Notes: generated by a model from the sequence alone, not told the origin. A stretch of 64,000 bases of DNA from Trichomonas vaginalis G3 (GCF_026262505.1 NC_067207.1:33634082-33698081), one strand, 5' to 3'. Positions 49,924 through 62,548 are shown, numbered from the stretch's first letter. Numbers and translations are program-made.

Positions 49924-52900
49924 TTGAATATTGAACAAACTTCGGTAGGTGTTTACTTAATTACTGGAGATAAATTACTTCCAGATTTTTCAGGAAATAC
50001 AAGTTTAATTAGTGTTAATATTTCGACAAATGTCAACAAAATACCAGCATTTTGCTTTTGTAATTGCACAAATTTAATTTCAGTTACTATATGCTCACAA
50101 ATAACGAATATATCTGATTATGCATTCTCATGTTGTAAAAATCTTCAAGAAATTTATTTCCCTGAATCACTTGAAATTATTCAAGAAGGTTCTTTTTCAT
50201 TTTGCGATCAAATTCAATATATTCATCTGCCAAAAAATCTTAAATATATTGGATTTTATACATTTGCATATTGTATTAATTTGCAAAAAATTGAATTTAA
50301 CGAGAATCTCGATAGTATTATTGGTGTAAGCTTTTATGGATGCAGCAGTTTATCAAATATCTCACTACCTAATAAATTAACATATATAGGTCCGCTTTCT
50401 TTCCTTGGAACAAATATTACATATGTTTCATTTCCTGATAGCTTAGAATACATTGGATCTTATGCATTTAATGAGTTTGTTTATACAGACAAACCGAAGT
50501 TTCAATCAAATTTTTCAGAGATAAGTATTGATTATCCATTTTTCTATTACCTTGATGAACCGCTTATCATTCCATCCTTCATTGAATCAATAGGACACAA
50601 AACATTCATTTATTCAAATATTACGTCTTTAATTATCCCATCAACAGTAAAAATAATTAGTTATGGTGCATTTTCGCACTCAACAATTAAAAATCTAACA
50701 ATTGAAAGTCAAACAACAAGTCTTGAAAAGTATTCATTTTCATATTCATCTTTTCAAAATCTTATTCTTCAAGATGGTATTGATGAATTACCCAAAAATA
50801 CATTTGACTATTGTGATTCTATTTCACTTACAATTATAGGTTCTATTCAGAGACTAATGAATAATGAATTTAATGATTGTAATAATTTGACAACACTGAA
50901 TTTTATCACAACTTCAGATATTCTCCAAGTTTACACAGATTTCAAAATATATCAAGCTCTGAATGATTTCACAATAGTTTGTAAAAATTTAGTTATTTCA
51001 ACTTCATTTTATTCAAATTTCAAATTCCTTAAAATCAATGCATCATCTTCTGTTACTATTAATTCTCTTTCTTTTACTGGAGAAATAGATTATTTAGACG
51101 TAAACACACCTTCATTAGTAAAAACTAATATTTCATTTTGTAAATATAAATCAAATATCTCAAACATTCAAGCAAATATGAACTCTCAAATTCCAGATAA
51201 CTTTTTAAAAGGATTTGATGAGTTGAAAGAAATAAATGAAATTCATTTCATCACCACAAAAAATCTATCCATTCCATTTCCTGATAATATTATAAAAATC
51301 GGGAAACATGCATTTGCCTATTGTTATAATCTTGAAACTGTTGTTTTAAATGAATCAATTAAATTTATTTATGAAAACGCATTTAATGGTTGCTGGAAGT
51401 TGAAATATTTTGAATTCAAATCAAAAGATTTTCATTCAGAATTTCTATTTCCAACATCATACGATCACACGGTTACAATTAAATTGCCCGAGAATCCAGG
51501 GAATAGAATTCTCCCATTTCAATACTACAACAATAAATCATTATATTCGTTGACATTAGATGAAAATATTGATGAAATAGGTGAAGGATCATTTGCATAT
51601 TCAAATATTGAAACAATTAATCTGAATGAAAAAATCAAAACAATTCCTTCATTTTGTTTTTACGGATGCAAGAACTTAAAGAATGTTATTAATAATTCTG
51701 CTCTGAAAATATCTAATTATGCATTTTATTTGTGCAGTGCCCTAATAGATATTAATATATCCTCAACTATAGATATATTGCATCATGCATTTCATTCATC
51801 ATCTTTTTACGAATCTGTAATTGCTGCAAAATTTATTGGTGACTATGCTTTCCAAGACTCCAAAATAACAAATTTAGAATTAACAGATGATGTTATATCT
51901 GTAGGAGATCAAGCGTTTATAGGATGTAAGATAAAGAGTTTCACAATAGGCTCTTCTTTAACAAAATTACCTTCATATTTATTTAGCTATTCGAGCATTA
52001 TTGAAATTACTATTCCATATAACATTAAATCAATTGAAAAATATTGTTTTTATGGTTGTGAGAATCTCACATCTATTCATAATCTTGAAAATATTGAATA
52101 TATTGGAAATAATGCATTTGAAGGATGCAAATCATTAATAGGAAATATCTCACAGCTACCAAAAATAAATTACATAGGTGATTGTGCGTTTTCCCGCTGT
52201 TCTTTATTAACAGGAAATATTCAATTATCAAACAATATAAGTTATATTGGGTCTTTTGCGTTTTATGAATGTGCATCAATTATATCTATAGATAATACCA
52301 ATTCTTTGGAAACAATTAAATATTATGCCTTTTATAAATGCCATTCGTTATCATCATTTAAGTTCCCCGAATCACTTATTACCATTGAATATAATGCATT
52401 TTATGACTGTTCATCATTAGTAACAAATATTTTTTCATCCACATTACAAGATATAAATTCAAATGCTTTTTATAATTGTAAAATAACTAGTTTAGTTATA
52501 AATAATAGCACTCTTAATTTCACTTTAGGTTTTGATTCTTTAACTAATTCCAAAATTGAAGTAATAAATATTACATGCCTAAAAATAGGTGTCTCAAATA
52601 GTGCTATGCTTAACTGTCCAAATTTAAAAACTGTTGTAATTAATGCTAAGGATGGATACATTTCCACGGATGCTTTTTGCAATTGTAATAACCTTATTAG
52701 TATAAATTTTAAAAATTCACAACTTTCTTTTTCTACAAACTGTTTCAACAATATAAGCATTTCATCAATTAGGTTTCCAAGTGAATCTCATTTTTCTGAA
52801 TATTGTTTTCCAAATTGTAGCCATCTTAAAGTTATTGAATTTCATGGAATACAACATTTTACCAAATTAACAGATACATTTTTCCAAATTCCCAGCCTTG

Positions 52901-53133
52901 AAAAAATCTATTTTGAGAGATGTATCCAAAAAAATCCTATCGTCCTGCCTACATCGCCAAAAGTGAGCTTTTTTTTCAGTTTGATCGGACAAAACTTCAA
53001 ATTTCGACCTGAAACTAGCGCCGAAAATTCGAGAAAAATTATTAAAAGATGTCTATCGTCTCAGACCATAAAGTTAGATTTGATGCGAAATTGCATAAGA
53101 AAGATTTCAAACAAAATTCATTATTCGGGATGA
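49924..53133 (+). pseudogene. BspA-like leucine-rich repeat surface protein, lacking start and normal C-terminus
   Basis: The open frame codes about 1069 residues of TpLRR repeats of about 23 residues: LISVTICSQITNISDYAFSC, LQEIYFPESLEIIQEGSFSF, and many more up to about residue 1010. The frame begins at TTG with an in-frame TGA at 49903 and no ATG between; an ATG at 49902 is in another frame. After the last repeat (about 52960) the sequence turns into an unrelated basic tail (RPETSAENSRKIIKRCLSS) without the usual membrane span. The family is an abundant trichomonad surface group. The body is uninterrupted, so decay is recent or limited to the ends. Confidence 0.8.
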
Positions 53134-53348
53134 GAGAGTTTGGGACATGAAAATTTAGTTTGTATTCTATGTTAATAGACTGATGTATTTGAAATCTGAG
53201 AGATTTGTTAGATTCACAAAATATGAGAATCAAAATATGAGTTAATGATTATTTATATGGGTGAGTAATGATATATATGGTGTGGTAATATAATATATGT
53301 GTGAAATAAACTAGCATATGCAAGAGATTTTCAAATTACAATTTTATT

Positions 53349-53656
53349 GAAGTTTTTGTTCCTCATCTGGTGTACTTTTGGAGATATTGTAATCCAGATG
53401 AGGAAGAAAGACTTTAATGGCTGCTTGATATAGTTTATAAAGTGTTTCTTCATCAATCAGATGTTGATTGAAGTCTTTGTCCCTCATCTGAGGTACTTGA
53501 TAAGGTATTGTACCTCAGATGAGGAACAAAGACTTAAAAGATTGTTACAAACAATCTTTCATGTCTTTTGTTGACAATCAGATGTTGATTGTTGAGTTTG
53601 TTCCTCATCTGAGGTACAATACCTCATCAAGTACCTCAGATGAGGAACAAAGACTT
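53349..53656. repeat. Three tandem hairpins with period about 121 bp
   Basis: Hairpins at 53349-53415, 53470-53535 and 53592-53656. Each has arms like AAGTCTTTGTTCCTCATCTG and CAGATGAGGAACAAAGACTT with a 13-nt loop. In hairpins 2 and 3 the stems are nearly perfect and the loops are reverse complements of each other (TTGATAAGGTATT against AATACCTCATCAA, one difference). The spacers share CAATCAGATGTTGATTG. Confidence 0.85.
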
Positions 53657-54284
53657 AAAAGGTAACTAAACTCCTTTCGCCGATCCGATTTGCCCCATAT
53701 TTAAAATATAGCTTGCATATGTAGAAGAAAAGCTAATTTTGAAGTACGCCTAGAGATGTGAAAACTTAAATTTTATAATCCCTGGGATGCACTTTCTTCG
53801 ATTTTTTTTAAATTTTTGGGATAAATTTTGACATCTTTTTTTTTGCTGGCGACCCCCCGTTTAGGGCATCAAAAAAACATGTTGTTTCGTTTCAAGATCG
53901 GGATATGTTGTGAACCCGACTTCTTTCATTAATGAAGTGATTTCTTAAGTTGAATAAAAACAAATTTGATTGAAATTCATACAAAATTTCTTTTTATCAT
54001 TATTATTTAAGATGCTTTTTTATGTTGAATTGTTAATTTTTTTATTTCCACCTGGGATATTTTGAATTGGGCTAGCCCAATCCCACCGAGTAGGTGACAA
54101 AAGTGCATACTCTTAAACAACCGTCGGATTTCCGGGTGAAATCGTGACACACTTTCGTCTTTCGTAGGCAGTGGTGGTTGTTACAAAAGGTAACTTCGAA
54201 TGTAGCGTGAAATCTGCAAAAAAAATTCTGAAATTTGAATGGAGAACACAAAAATTGAATAGTTTACGTCAATAAAAAAGAGAA

Positions 54285-54365
54285 AAATGAAACCAATGTG
54301 TCTCGAACCTAGGACTTAGAGCAGCAATCCCACTGTTTATCACATTACACTACATGCATCTCTCA
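54285..54365 (-). other. tRNA-like sequence (degenerate tRNA or SINE head)
   Basis: On the minus strand, GTAGTGTAATGTG resembles a pol III A box and CTAGGTTCGAGACAC a B box, about 32 nt apart as in tRNA genes. The acceptor, anticodon and T stems do not pair, so it is not a working tRNA. It may be a tRNA pseudogene or the head of a SINE. No tail or copy was seen elsewhere in the window. Confidence 0.3.
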
Positions 54366-55636
54366 CCTCAGTGAATGAGATCAACTATATGATAACTTTT
54401 TCCCCATTATATTCTTGTGGAAAAGTGACAAATAGCAACTTTGACCCTCTCTCCAATCCCACCTCTCAATTTTCTCTCAATTGGGCAATGGGGATCCCAT
54501 ATAAAATGTATTGTAACAAAATTTTACATGCATAATATAGTACAATTAAACAACATTCTAAAAATATTAAATTCACATCATTTACTTGAAGATTTTATAT
54601 TTTCAACAAAAATTAATACAATAATTACATTAAATTGAGGAGATTTATAATATTTATTATAAATTAAAATATTATTACTCATTAATTTGTTGAAATATTG
54701 CATTTTAGTGGTAAAAATTAAAATTTAAGTTTACATGGAGAAAAAAAAATTTTAAATTCCAAAAAAAATTCAATTGGGATAACGATAGGGACAAAAATTT
54801 AGAATCCCCATATGCTTGGGATAAAATCACATGACTAGTACGCCCGAAATCCACCAACAGGATTTCGAGCTACTAAAAAAGTACTTTTAAATCTGATTTT
54901 TTTATAAAAAATTAAATTTATTTTAAGATCAGACTAAAAACTAATTTTATGGAAAATCTATATCGACAAATTTATTACTTATTGGGTATATAGATTTTTT
55001 GATTATGGCGATTATGTCTGATATGCTTCCAATAAGCCAAAACACATTTCATACTGATTTCTATAAAAGGTATCTTTATTATAGAAGTGTAAGCTATATC
55101 TGTTTGTTTTTTTATTATAACAAATTCAAAATTCTCTTATAAGGACTAGATGAAATCTGTATTATTAAATCATTAGCTAAATGAAGGTTCAAATAGAAAG
55201 TAAATATCAATTTATATGATACTGAAACCAAATAGTTCTTTTAATAAAAGATAACACGCTGAAAATTATTGAGTATTTGCAAATCTCAAAAATCTATTGG
55301 TGAATTTGGCTCAACTTTTAAAATTATAACATCCATATCAAATCATAAAAACAGACAAAAATTAAAGCCAAACCTATCGGCCAATTTTTTTGATATTTTG
55401 ATTTTTGAGGTATACTTTTAAAAGTGGATTTAAAGCACTGATGAAAAAAAATTAACTTCTGTCGTTATGATTATTGATTTAGACAATAATGATTTTAATC
55501 TTTGATTATCAAAACACTAAAGTCATCTTTTTAACATTTGCTTGGTAGCATTAACTCAAGTCTAAAGTACTATTTTATGTGGCACTCTTAGAATTTTTGT
55601 ATTCATTGTACACGCTGAAATAGTACCATTAAAGTT

Positions 55637-56038
55637 ATGGCGGACTTTCAAAAAATAGTTTGGTCACCTTTAGTGAATGTACCTTTTCTTGATCAAAAGT
55701 TAGAAGGAATTAATTTTGAAGTGTATTACACAGGATCTGAGAAAACAGATGAAACCATTGATACATATTTTAGCTATTTTATTTATTTTTATCAATTAAA
55801 AGTTCACGTTCCAGACACATATATTTTAGATACATTTTGTGGTGTTCCCGTTATTAGGGAGAGAGAAACAAATTATCAGAGAAGGCTCAGAAATAAAATT
55901 AATCGAAAAATAACACATGAAAACAAATTTCATTCTCTTTGTGATAATAATTATGAAGCAAATGATCCTACAATTATTCACATTGGACACTCACTTTCCT
56001 TATTCAGTCGAAATCTTGTTAATTCATTAAAAACTTGA
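55637..56038 (+). CDS. Hypothetical protein, 133 residues
   Basis: MADFQKIVWSPLVNVPFLDQ..., an aromatic middle (DTYFSYFIYFYQLKVHVPDT), a basic helix RERETNYQRRLRNKINRKIT and a mixed C-terminus. Start context lacks the T-run leader of Polinton genes, so it is probably host. No domain recognised; the basic helix might bind nucleic acid. Confidence 0.5.
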   Translation: MADFQKIVWSPLVNVPFLDQKLEGINFEVYYTGSEKTDETIDTYFSYFIYFYQLKVHVPDTYILDTFCGVPVIRERETNYQRRLRNKINRKITHENKFHSLCDNNYEANDPTIIHIGHSLSLFSRNLVNSLKT

Positions 56039-56377
56039 TTTTATTAAAATATAATTAAGCATCTTAATGTATTTTCCTCTTCATTATATTATGAAAGTTT
56101 CGCTTAGCTTTTGGTTCTCTATTTCTGATGAGTAGTATATGATGCGGGTTGTGTGACTTTTTTTGTAATCGTAAGAATTCTCACATAATTGAATGATTTT
56201 TGAACATACTTCCGAATAGCAGATTTTAAAAATTTATGAATAATTTATAAAAAGTTTTTATTCCTATAATTCCTATATTACCATTAATAAAAAGAATATA
56301 TTTTTGACGAAGTGAAGATTCGCACTTCGTCACAAAACTCCGAAAAAATAAAGTTAGATTTTTTTATTTAATATAAA
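56039..56377. other. Intergenic leading into Polinton 2, with hairpin
   Basis: AT-rich DNA. At 56306-56331 GACGAAGTG and CACTTCGTC form the same stem as the three hairpins of Polinton 1, again after a T-run, followed by AATAAAGTTAG as in Polinton 1. This marks element DNA from at least here. The true left end of Polinton 2 was not located. Confidence 0.6.
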
Positions 56378-56713
56378 ATGTATGGAAAAAGAATAATATC
56401 TGATTTTGAACATTATTTGATTGATTTACTAATTGATCCACAAAGCTGTTGTAAAATTAATTTTGAATTTAAAATTAAAGGAACCGTAAATTTTGTATTT
56501 ATTTATCACTTAAAAGAATATGACCGATATCATAATTTGATATATGAAACTAATATAATATTTGAAGATAACAAACTTACAAGCTTCGAACATGAAAATG
56601 ATATAATATTCGAAGATGAAAAAAAGAAAGAGATTGAAAAGCAATTCAATGAATGCCTTTTAAATACATATGCGCACATTATAAGACATAAAATGAAATT
56701 AATTCCTTATTAA
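56378..56713 (+). CDS. Hypothetical Polinton 2 protein, 111 residues (left arm)
   Basis: MYGKRIISDFEHYLIDLLID..., beta-rich centre (CKINFEFKIKGTVNFVFIYH), acidic repeats NIIFEDNK / DIIFEDEK and a basic end (RHKMKLIPY). Leader TTTTTTTATTTAATATAAAATG. The inverted arm carries the same gene at 63846-64000, cut by the window edge. Function unknown. Confidence 0.55.
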   Translation: MYGKRIISDFEHYLIDLLIDPQSCCKINFEFKIKGTVNFVFIYHLKEYDRYHNLIYETNIIFEDNKLTSFEHENDIIFEDEKKKEIEKQFNECLLNTYAHIIRHKMKLIPY

Positions 56714-59141
56714 TCAAAAATATTTTTTATCTTTATATAAAGATGACAAATAGAAAAATAATTTTTATCTGATAGAAATAATACCTACAAATGACGGTAT
56801 ATAAAAAATTGACTTCTTACGTAAAATTAAAACTAAGTTAAATTTATTTTTTTTATTTTTATTTTATAATAAATGAGTATAACAACTAATTCATTGAAAT
56901 CTTTAAAGTTCACTAATTCAGAATTAGAAAATATTTTAGAAAATTTTGGAGACGGTTCTTATCCAACATATATGCAGAATGTGAAAGAGTTTTCCAGATT
57001 GTTGAATGAATTTAAATATAACGGACCAATTACTAAAAAGGCTATAATGAGATATTTATATCCCAAAAAAGTTGAAAAACAGGAGAATATTCCTCTTTAT
57101 GGTCCAGAGGACCTGGGCTCAGAGAGCCTTGAAACACCTCCTGAATATTTTGAAGAAAAAATTAAACAAGATGAATATTATAACGATGAGATTGAGAAAT
57201 TGGAACAATTAAGAAATGAAATAGATGAAAGAATTAGTGAATTGAGAAATGCTGAGAATGAAGTAGAGGGTTTAATGAATATCCCAGCTTCAGAATCAGA
57301 AGTTCAAAAATCACATGAGGAAAGATATAAAAATTACTTTTTGGAATCTACTAAAAATTTATTAGATGGTGATATTGACGAAACACTTTCAGAAGAAGGC
57401 ACAAAATTTATTCATAAACATAAGCTTCAGTTTATTGACGATGGAGATTATCCATGTATATTACTTTCACCTCCTCTTGATTCTGAAAAATTCAAAAAAG
57501 CACTGAAAAATGTAACATATGCAACAAATACGATTAAGAAAGAAGACCATGATATTTACACAAATTATTATTTAAATAAATGTACAGGTGTTGATAAAGT
57601 TTTTGATTTGTTAGATAAAATATCAAAAGAAACAATTGGTACATATAAAATTTTATGCGATTGTGGTTTCATTATTGAAGATACCAATAATGTTTCATAT
57701 GAAAGAACAGCACCGAAGGAAGACGAAGTGGAAAGGTCTATACCATTCGTTATTAAGAACATAAAAGATATGAAAACTTATAAACATTATATTTATTCAT
57801 TTATTTCAGAAAAAATGGAAGCAACCATAAAACATCATCTCATCATTTTATAGCTATTCATACATTCCTTTTCAAAGTTGTGAAATTAAATAAGACAGGA
57901 ATTAGATTTAATGTATCAGGGTACGCATTCTTGAGTAAATTAAAATGTATTCGTCACGTCGCAGATGATAAAAATTTATGTGTTCTTAATTCATTTTATG
58001 GACTTTAGCCCTGGACTCTCTGAGTCTCGGACTTTAAAAAAATAAACTTTATTTTTATTTATTTTTTAATTTTTATTCTTACATAAATGAACAAAAATGG
58101 AACAGCTAAAATGAATGATAATCAAATAAGAGCCGAAGGTAGAAGGTTATTTAAACGCTTCTATAACATTCCTGATGGTGTTAATCCTAAAACTCGTAGA
58201 AGTTATTTAAATGAAGCCATAGATGCATATGAAGGATTTGACATTTCATCAGAAAGTGAGAGGTTAGCAAGAATGTTAAACGTTAATATTGATTTTTATT
58301 ATTGTGACCCTCAACCAGAAGACGTAGACATTAACAAGGTAGACTTTCCATTAGTGGAATCAATAATGATAGATCCAGAATTTGAAACAGTAAATATTTT
58401 ATTAACACAGAGTCCATGTGGAAAACTTCACGCTGACAGAATTACAGACGTTGAAGCACTCACAGGATATAAAGTTTGCCCCTTTTGCAAAGAAGAAGTA
58501 TATTCTATCCGTGATGATCCAGAAAGGAAAAACCAAAGAAGATTTTTAAAACATTGTGAGAAATGTAAAGAAAATAATGGAAGATTAATTCAAGACGTTC
58601 AATTGCAAAACACACAACAACCATATGCACCACATATCACGAAACAGAAGATATATCAGTGGCTATTAGCACATAATTTGCAGGAATATTATAAACCAAC
58701 AAGATATTATATTACTTTTGACTTCGAAACATTAGAGACTAAAGAAGAACTTCAACTTTCTGAATGTGCAACTTTGAACGCTTACTTAAAACCATTTATG
58801 GTATCATCAACTGTCAAAATAAAGCCGCAAAGCGGCGAGGTCGTAGACCGTGATAAAACATTTACGAGGAATTTTTGCTTAACATCAAGTGATTCGTTCA
58901 TCTCTGATTGGATTGAATTTTTATTTTCAACCTGTTCATTAGTTGCTAAATCAAATATTGAACAATATGAAGAATTAATGAATACATTAAATGAGAAACA
59001 AAAGGAAGCAATGAAAGAGCTTTTAGATGAAGAATTTAATAAAGTGAATATCATTGGTTTTAATTCGGGAAAGTTTGATTTAAATTTAATTCTTCGTGAT
59101 TTAAATACTGCAAAATGGAAGATAAAATCAATGCTGGGTTC
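56559..59141 (+). repeat. Left arm of large inverted duplication
   Basis: Pairs with 61415-64000 on the opposite strand. Checked at both ends and at gene starts: 56559 pairs with 64000, 56873 with 63685, 58087 with 62469, 59141 with 61415, so only about 3 nt of net length difference accrue over 2.6 kb. The arm would extend further if the window did. Confidence 0.95.
56873..57988 (+). pseudogene. Polinton 2 protein upstream of PolB, left-arm copy
   Basis: Near-identical to the 378-residue protein of the right arm (62549-63685). Features: helical N-terminus (TNSLKSLKFTNSELENILEN), an acidic coiled segment (EIEKLEQLRNEIDERISELR), and a mixed C-terminal domain with Cys residues (YKILCDCGFIIEDTN). 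This copy looks broken relative to the other. The gene directly precedes polymerase B. In protein-primed systems that is often the place of the terminal protein, but nothing in the sequence proves such a role. Confidence 0.5.
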
Positions 59142-59175
59142 ATCTTTATCATTTATTATATCCAAATATTTTTAG
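58087..59175 (+). pseudogene. Partial duplicate of DNA polymerase B (exonuclease part only)
   Basis: Contains the front of the polymerase gene: a zinc-finger-like VCPFCKEEV...HCEKCKENNG segment, the exonuclease motif I YYITFDFETLE and motif II FNSGKFDLNLI. It stops matching the full gene at the duplication junction (59141), a few bases past the 3' end of the complete, oppositely oriented polymerase gene. It lacks the whole polymerase domain. Confidence 0.9.
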
Positions 59176-62100
59176 GTGTTAATTGCTTATTTTGTCTTAA
59201 ACTAACACCTTTCATTTTTTGTGCAATCTTTTTAAAATCACTTCCATCAATTGAACCGTTGAATGATGTATAACATTTAGGACATAACGCCACCATGTTA
59301 TCACCTTGTTTCTCAATTGCTAAACCCAATAACTTCTTCTCATGTGCTTTTTCTTCAGCTTTATTCTTTAATTTAGGTTTAAATTTCTCATCAAAACAGA
59401 AGAAATCAAATGGTGCGAATTTGAAAATGTTTTTATCATAAAATTGTTTATCGGTAACAATTGCTTGAAATGCTTGAGTGTTAGGAAGATTTGGGTCGCC
59501 AGCGATTGCCCAATAAGATGAATCAGTATCACCTTCAATGAAATGAAAACGATTAACATCCATGCATTTATACATAAAATCATAAATGAAAACCAAATAC
59601 CAGTATTTTGCGTTATCTAAAGTGAAGAATGCCTCTTGTAAACATGTATCACATCTATAAAATCTATCTTTAAGCATCACTTGATATGTATCTTCACCTA
59701 TTTCTCTTATGTTTTTAAACTTATTTGACATACGTGCAACGCGTGCCCTCTGTGCATTCGTTATTTTAGTCTTTGCGTAATTTTGTGTATTCATTGCATC
59801 GTAACCATATGATCCATTAAGCGAAATCTTGCAAAATAAACTTTTTCCTTTATTTCCTTCTAATTCCGCCTTTTGTCTTTCATTCATAAATTTGTTCGCA
59901 AATTCATTAAAACAAGTGTTTTTCGTAAATGTTAAAATTGATTGAATATCATCAATGATAAAATGAAATCTGTCTATTAGATACCAAAGATAATAAGAAG
60001 AAAATGGTTGATATTGGTTGTGTGTTGATGCTAACTGAGTTAATTTCCTCTGTTTCTGGTCAACTGGTAGATTGTTTGATTTCATGTAATTATACATAAA
60101 ACTGCCAATTGTTTTTTCATCTGTGATAATATCTAAGTTTCTTATTATCGGTAAAAAGTTTATGTAATCATTAATGTATTTTTCATCAATGTGACCCTTT
60201 ACTTCAGCCACGAATAAAGTATTTTTCTTCTTAATTATTCCCAGTGCTTTTGCTTTCTTTGTTGCTGTATCACAAATGATAACACCATTCAATCTTCCCG
60301 GCATATACATTTTATGGTCAGTATATTGAATGAAATCATGAGGATTAGATGAAAATGATGAAGGATATAATGAATTAAAGTCAACTCCAACGAAATGAGT
60401 CATAATGTTGGTGGTGTCCTCATTTGATACAGTTTTAGTTTCTGGATTATATGAAAGTTTATTAATGTGCGTGATTCCTTTAAGATTAACACGATGTTGA
60501 ACATTTGATAGACCACCAGTAATTCCATTACGGAGAATGTGATAAGCTTCAACTGAATCTAAAGTCATTGGTAAATTATTTTTTAATGCATAATTTCTTA
60601 AATTGATTCTTAAACGTTGAACATCTTCATCTTTATTTGATTTTACGACATTGCAATAACAACACATTAACTGACAATTTTCTTTGGTATGTGGTTTTTC
60701 ATTATCGATTCTATCCAATGTTGGTTTATTTGCATATGTAAACGCTTTACCACACATTTTGCATTTAGATGAAAGGATTAAATCGTGATAGTATTGAATC
60801 ATCCATTGAAACATTATTTTTGGTATCTCTTTTCGCCTTTTCATCTTGTTTCTTATATGATTCAATTTTATATTTCCAATACTTTTTCGTTAATTCAAAA
60901 CTTGATTCCACATTTTCTTCTTCTGGATATGTTTCGTTAGGATTGAAGTTCTTATATGCTAACGCGTAACGAATCATTGATGCATTCGATGATAAAGAAA
61001 GATTATGAAGCATGTCAATTTTATAAACAAATGTTTCTTCGATAATTTTATCAATTGGGTCAATCATAATTTCAACGTCTTTATTGCAATAATGAATAAA
61101 ATATTCTAATCTATTCTAAATTTTTAGCATCATTGAGATATATTTGATAATCTGAATCGGATATTGTTTCTTGTGTTAATGCTGAATAAAATGAATCTTG
61201 AGTGAATGGTTCCTTTTTATATAATTCATCTTCGTAATTCTCCCATGTGATGAATTGATAAGGGAAAAAGGATTTAACACGTGATTTATTGTTTCCGAAA
61301 TCTTGAGTGAATTGGTCTAATGTTCCACCCGCTATATAATTTCTGATGTCAATAAATCTTAATTCATATGGACAGTTTGTTTTCTTTACTATGACTTGCT
61401 TAAATTGAGAAGAAGAACCCAGCATTGATTTTATCTTCCATTTTGCAGTATTTAAATCACGAAGAATTAAATTTAAATCAAACTTTCCCGAATTAAAACC
61501 AATGATATTCACTTTATTAAATTCTTCATCTAAAAGCTCTTTCATTGCTTCCTTTTGTTTCTCATTTAATGTATTCATTAATTCTTCATATTGTTCAATA
61601 TTTGATTTAGCAACTAATGAACAGGTTGAAAATAAAAATTCAATCCAATCAGAGATGAACGAATCACTTGATGTTAAGCAAAAATTCCTCGTAAATGTTT
61701 TATCACGGTCTACGACCTCGCCGCTTTGCGGCTTTATTTTGACAGTTGATGATACCATAAATGGTTTTAAGTAAGCGTTCAAAGTTGCACATTCAGAAAG
61801 TTGAAGTTCTTCTTTAGTCTCTAATGTTTCGAAGTCAAAAGTAATATAATATCTTGTTGGTTTATAATATTCCTGCAAATTATGTGCTAATAGCCATTGA
61901 TATATCTTCTGTTTCGTGATATGTGGTGCATATGGTTGTTGTGTGTTTTGCAATTGAACGTCTTGAATTAATCTTCCATTATTTTCTTTACATTTCTCAC
62001 AATGTTTTAAAAATCTTCTTTGGTTTTTCCTTTCTGGATCATCACGGATAGAATATACTTCTTCTTTGCAAAAGGGGCAAACTTTATATCCTGTGAGTGC

Positions 62101-62469
62101 TTCAACGTCTGTAATTCTGTCAGCGTGAAGTTTTCCACATGGACTCTGTGTTAATAAAATATTTACTGTTTCAAATTCTGGATCTATCATTATTGATTCC
62201 ACTAATGGAAAGTCTACCTTGTTAATGTCTACGTCTTCTGGTTGAGGGTCACAATAATAAAAATCAATATTAACGTTTAACATTCTTGCTAACCTCTCAC
62301 TTTCTGATGAAATGTCAAATCCTTCATATGCATCTATGGCTTCATTTAAATAACTTCTACGAGTTTTAGGATTAACACCATCAGGAATGTTATAGAAGCG
62401 TTTAAATAACCTTCTACCTTCGGCTCTTATTTGATTATCATTCATTTTAGCTGTTCCATTTTTGTTCAT
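59156..62469 (-). pseudogene. Polinton protein-primed type DNA polymerase B
   Basis: Minus strand. The front half (from 62469) holds a Cys-rich VCPFCKEEVYS...HCEKCK segment, exonuclease motif I (FDFETLE) and motif II (FNSGKFDLNLI). Then comes a Cys/His segment CKMCGKAFTYANKPTLDRID ... CQLMCCYCNVVKSNKDE of HNH type (about 60600-60760). The polymerase motifs follow: A, VDFNSLYPSSF; B, KISLNGSYGYDA; C, EGDTDSSYW. A final CPKCYTSFNG segment lies near the end. This is the replicative polymerase of Polintons. About 1100 residues in all. The frame is not continuous (a couple of breaks), so the copy is a fossil. Confidence 0.9.
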
Positions 62470-62548
62470 TTATGTAAGAATAAAAATTAAAAAATAAATA
62501 AAAATAAAGTTTATTTTTTTTAAAGTCCGAGACTCAGAGAGTCCAGGG

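Larger units (their letters stand above)
53134..55636. other. 2.5 kb non-coding, repeat-rich DNA
   Basis: No credible gene. It contains the hairpin array at 53349-53656, a tRNA-like block near 54285-54365, and patches of higher GC (53670-53930, 54040-54200, 54820-54880) that look like remnants of older mobile DNA. The rest is AT-rich spacer. Confidence 0.5.

Noticed and set aside
54285-54365. A functional tRNA gene
   Set aside because: Stems cannot pair; only the internal promoter-like boxes are recognisable.
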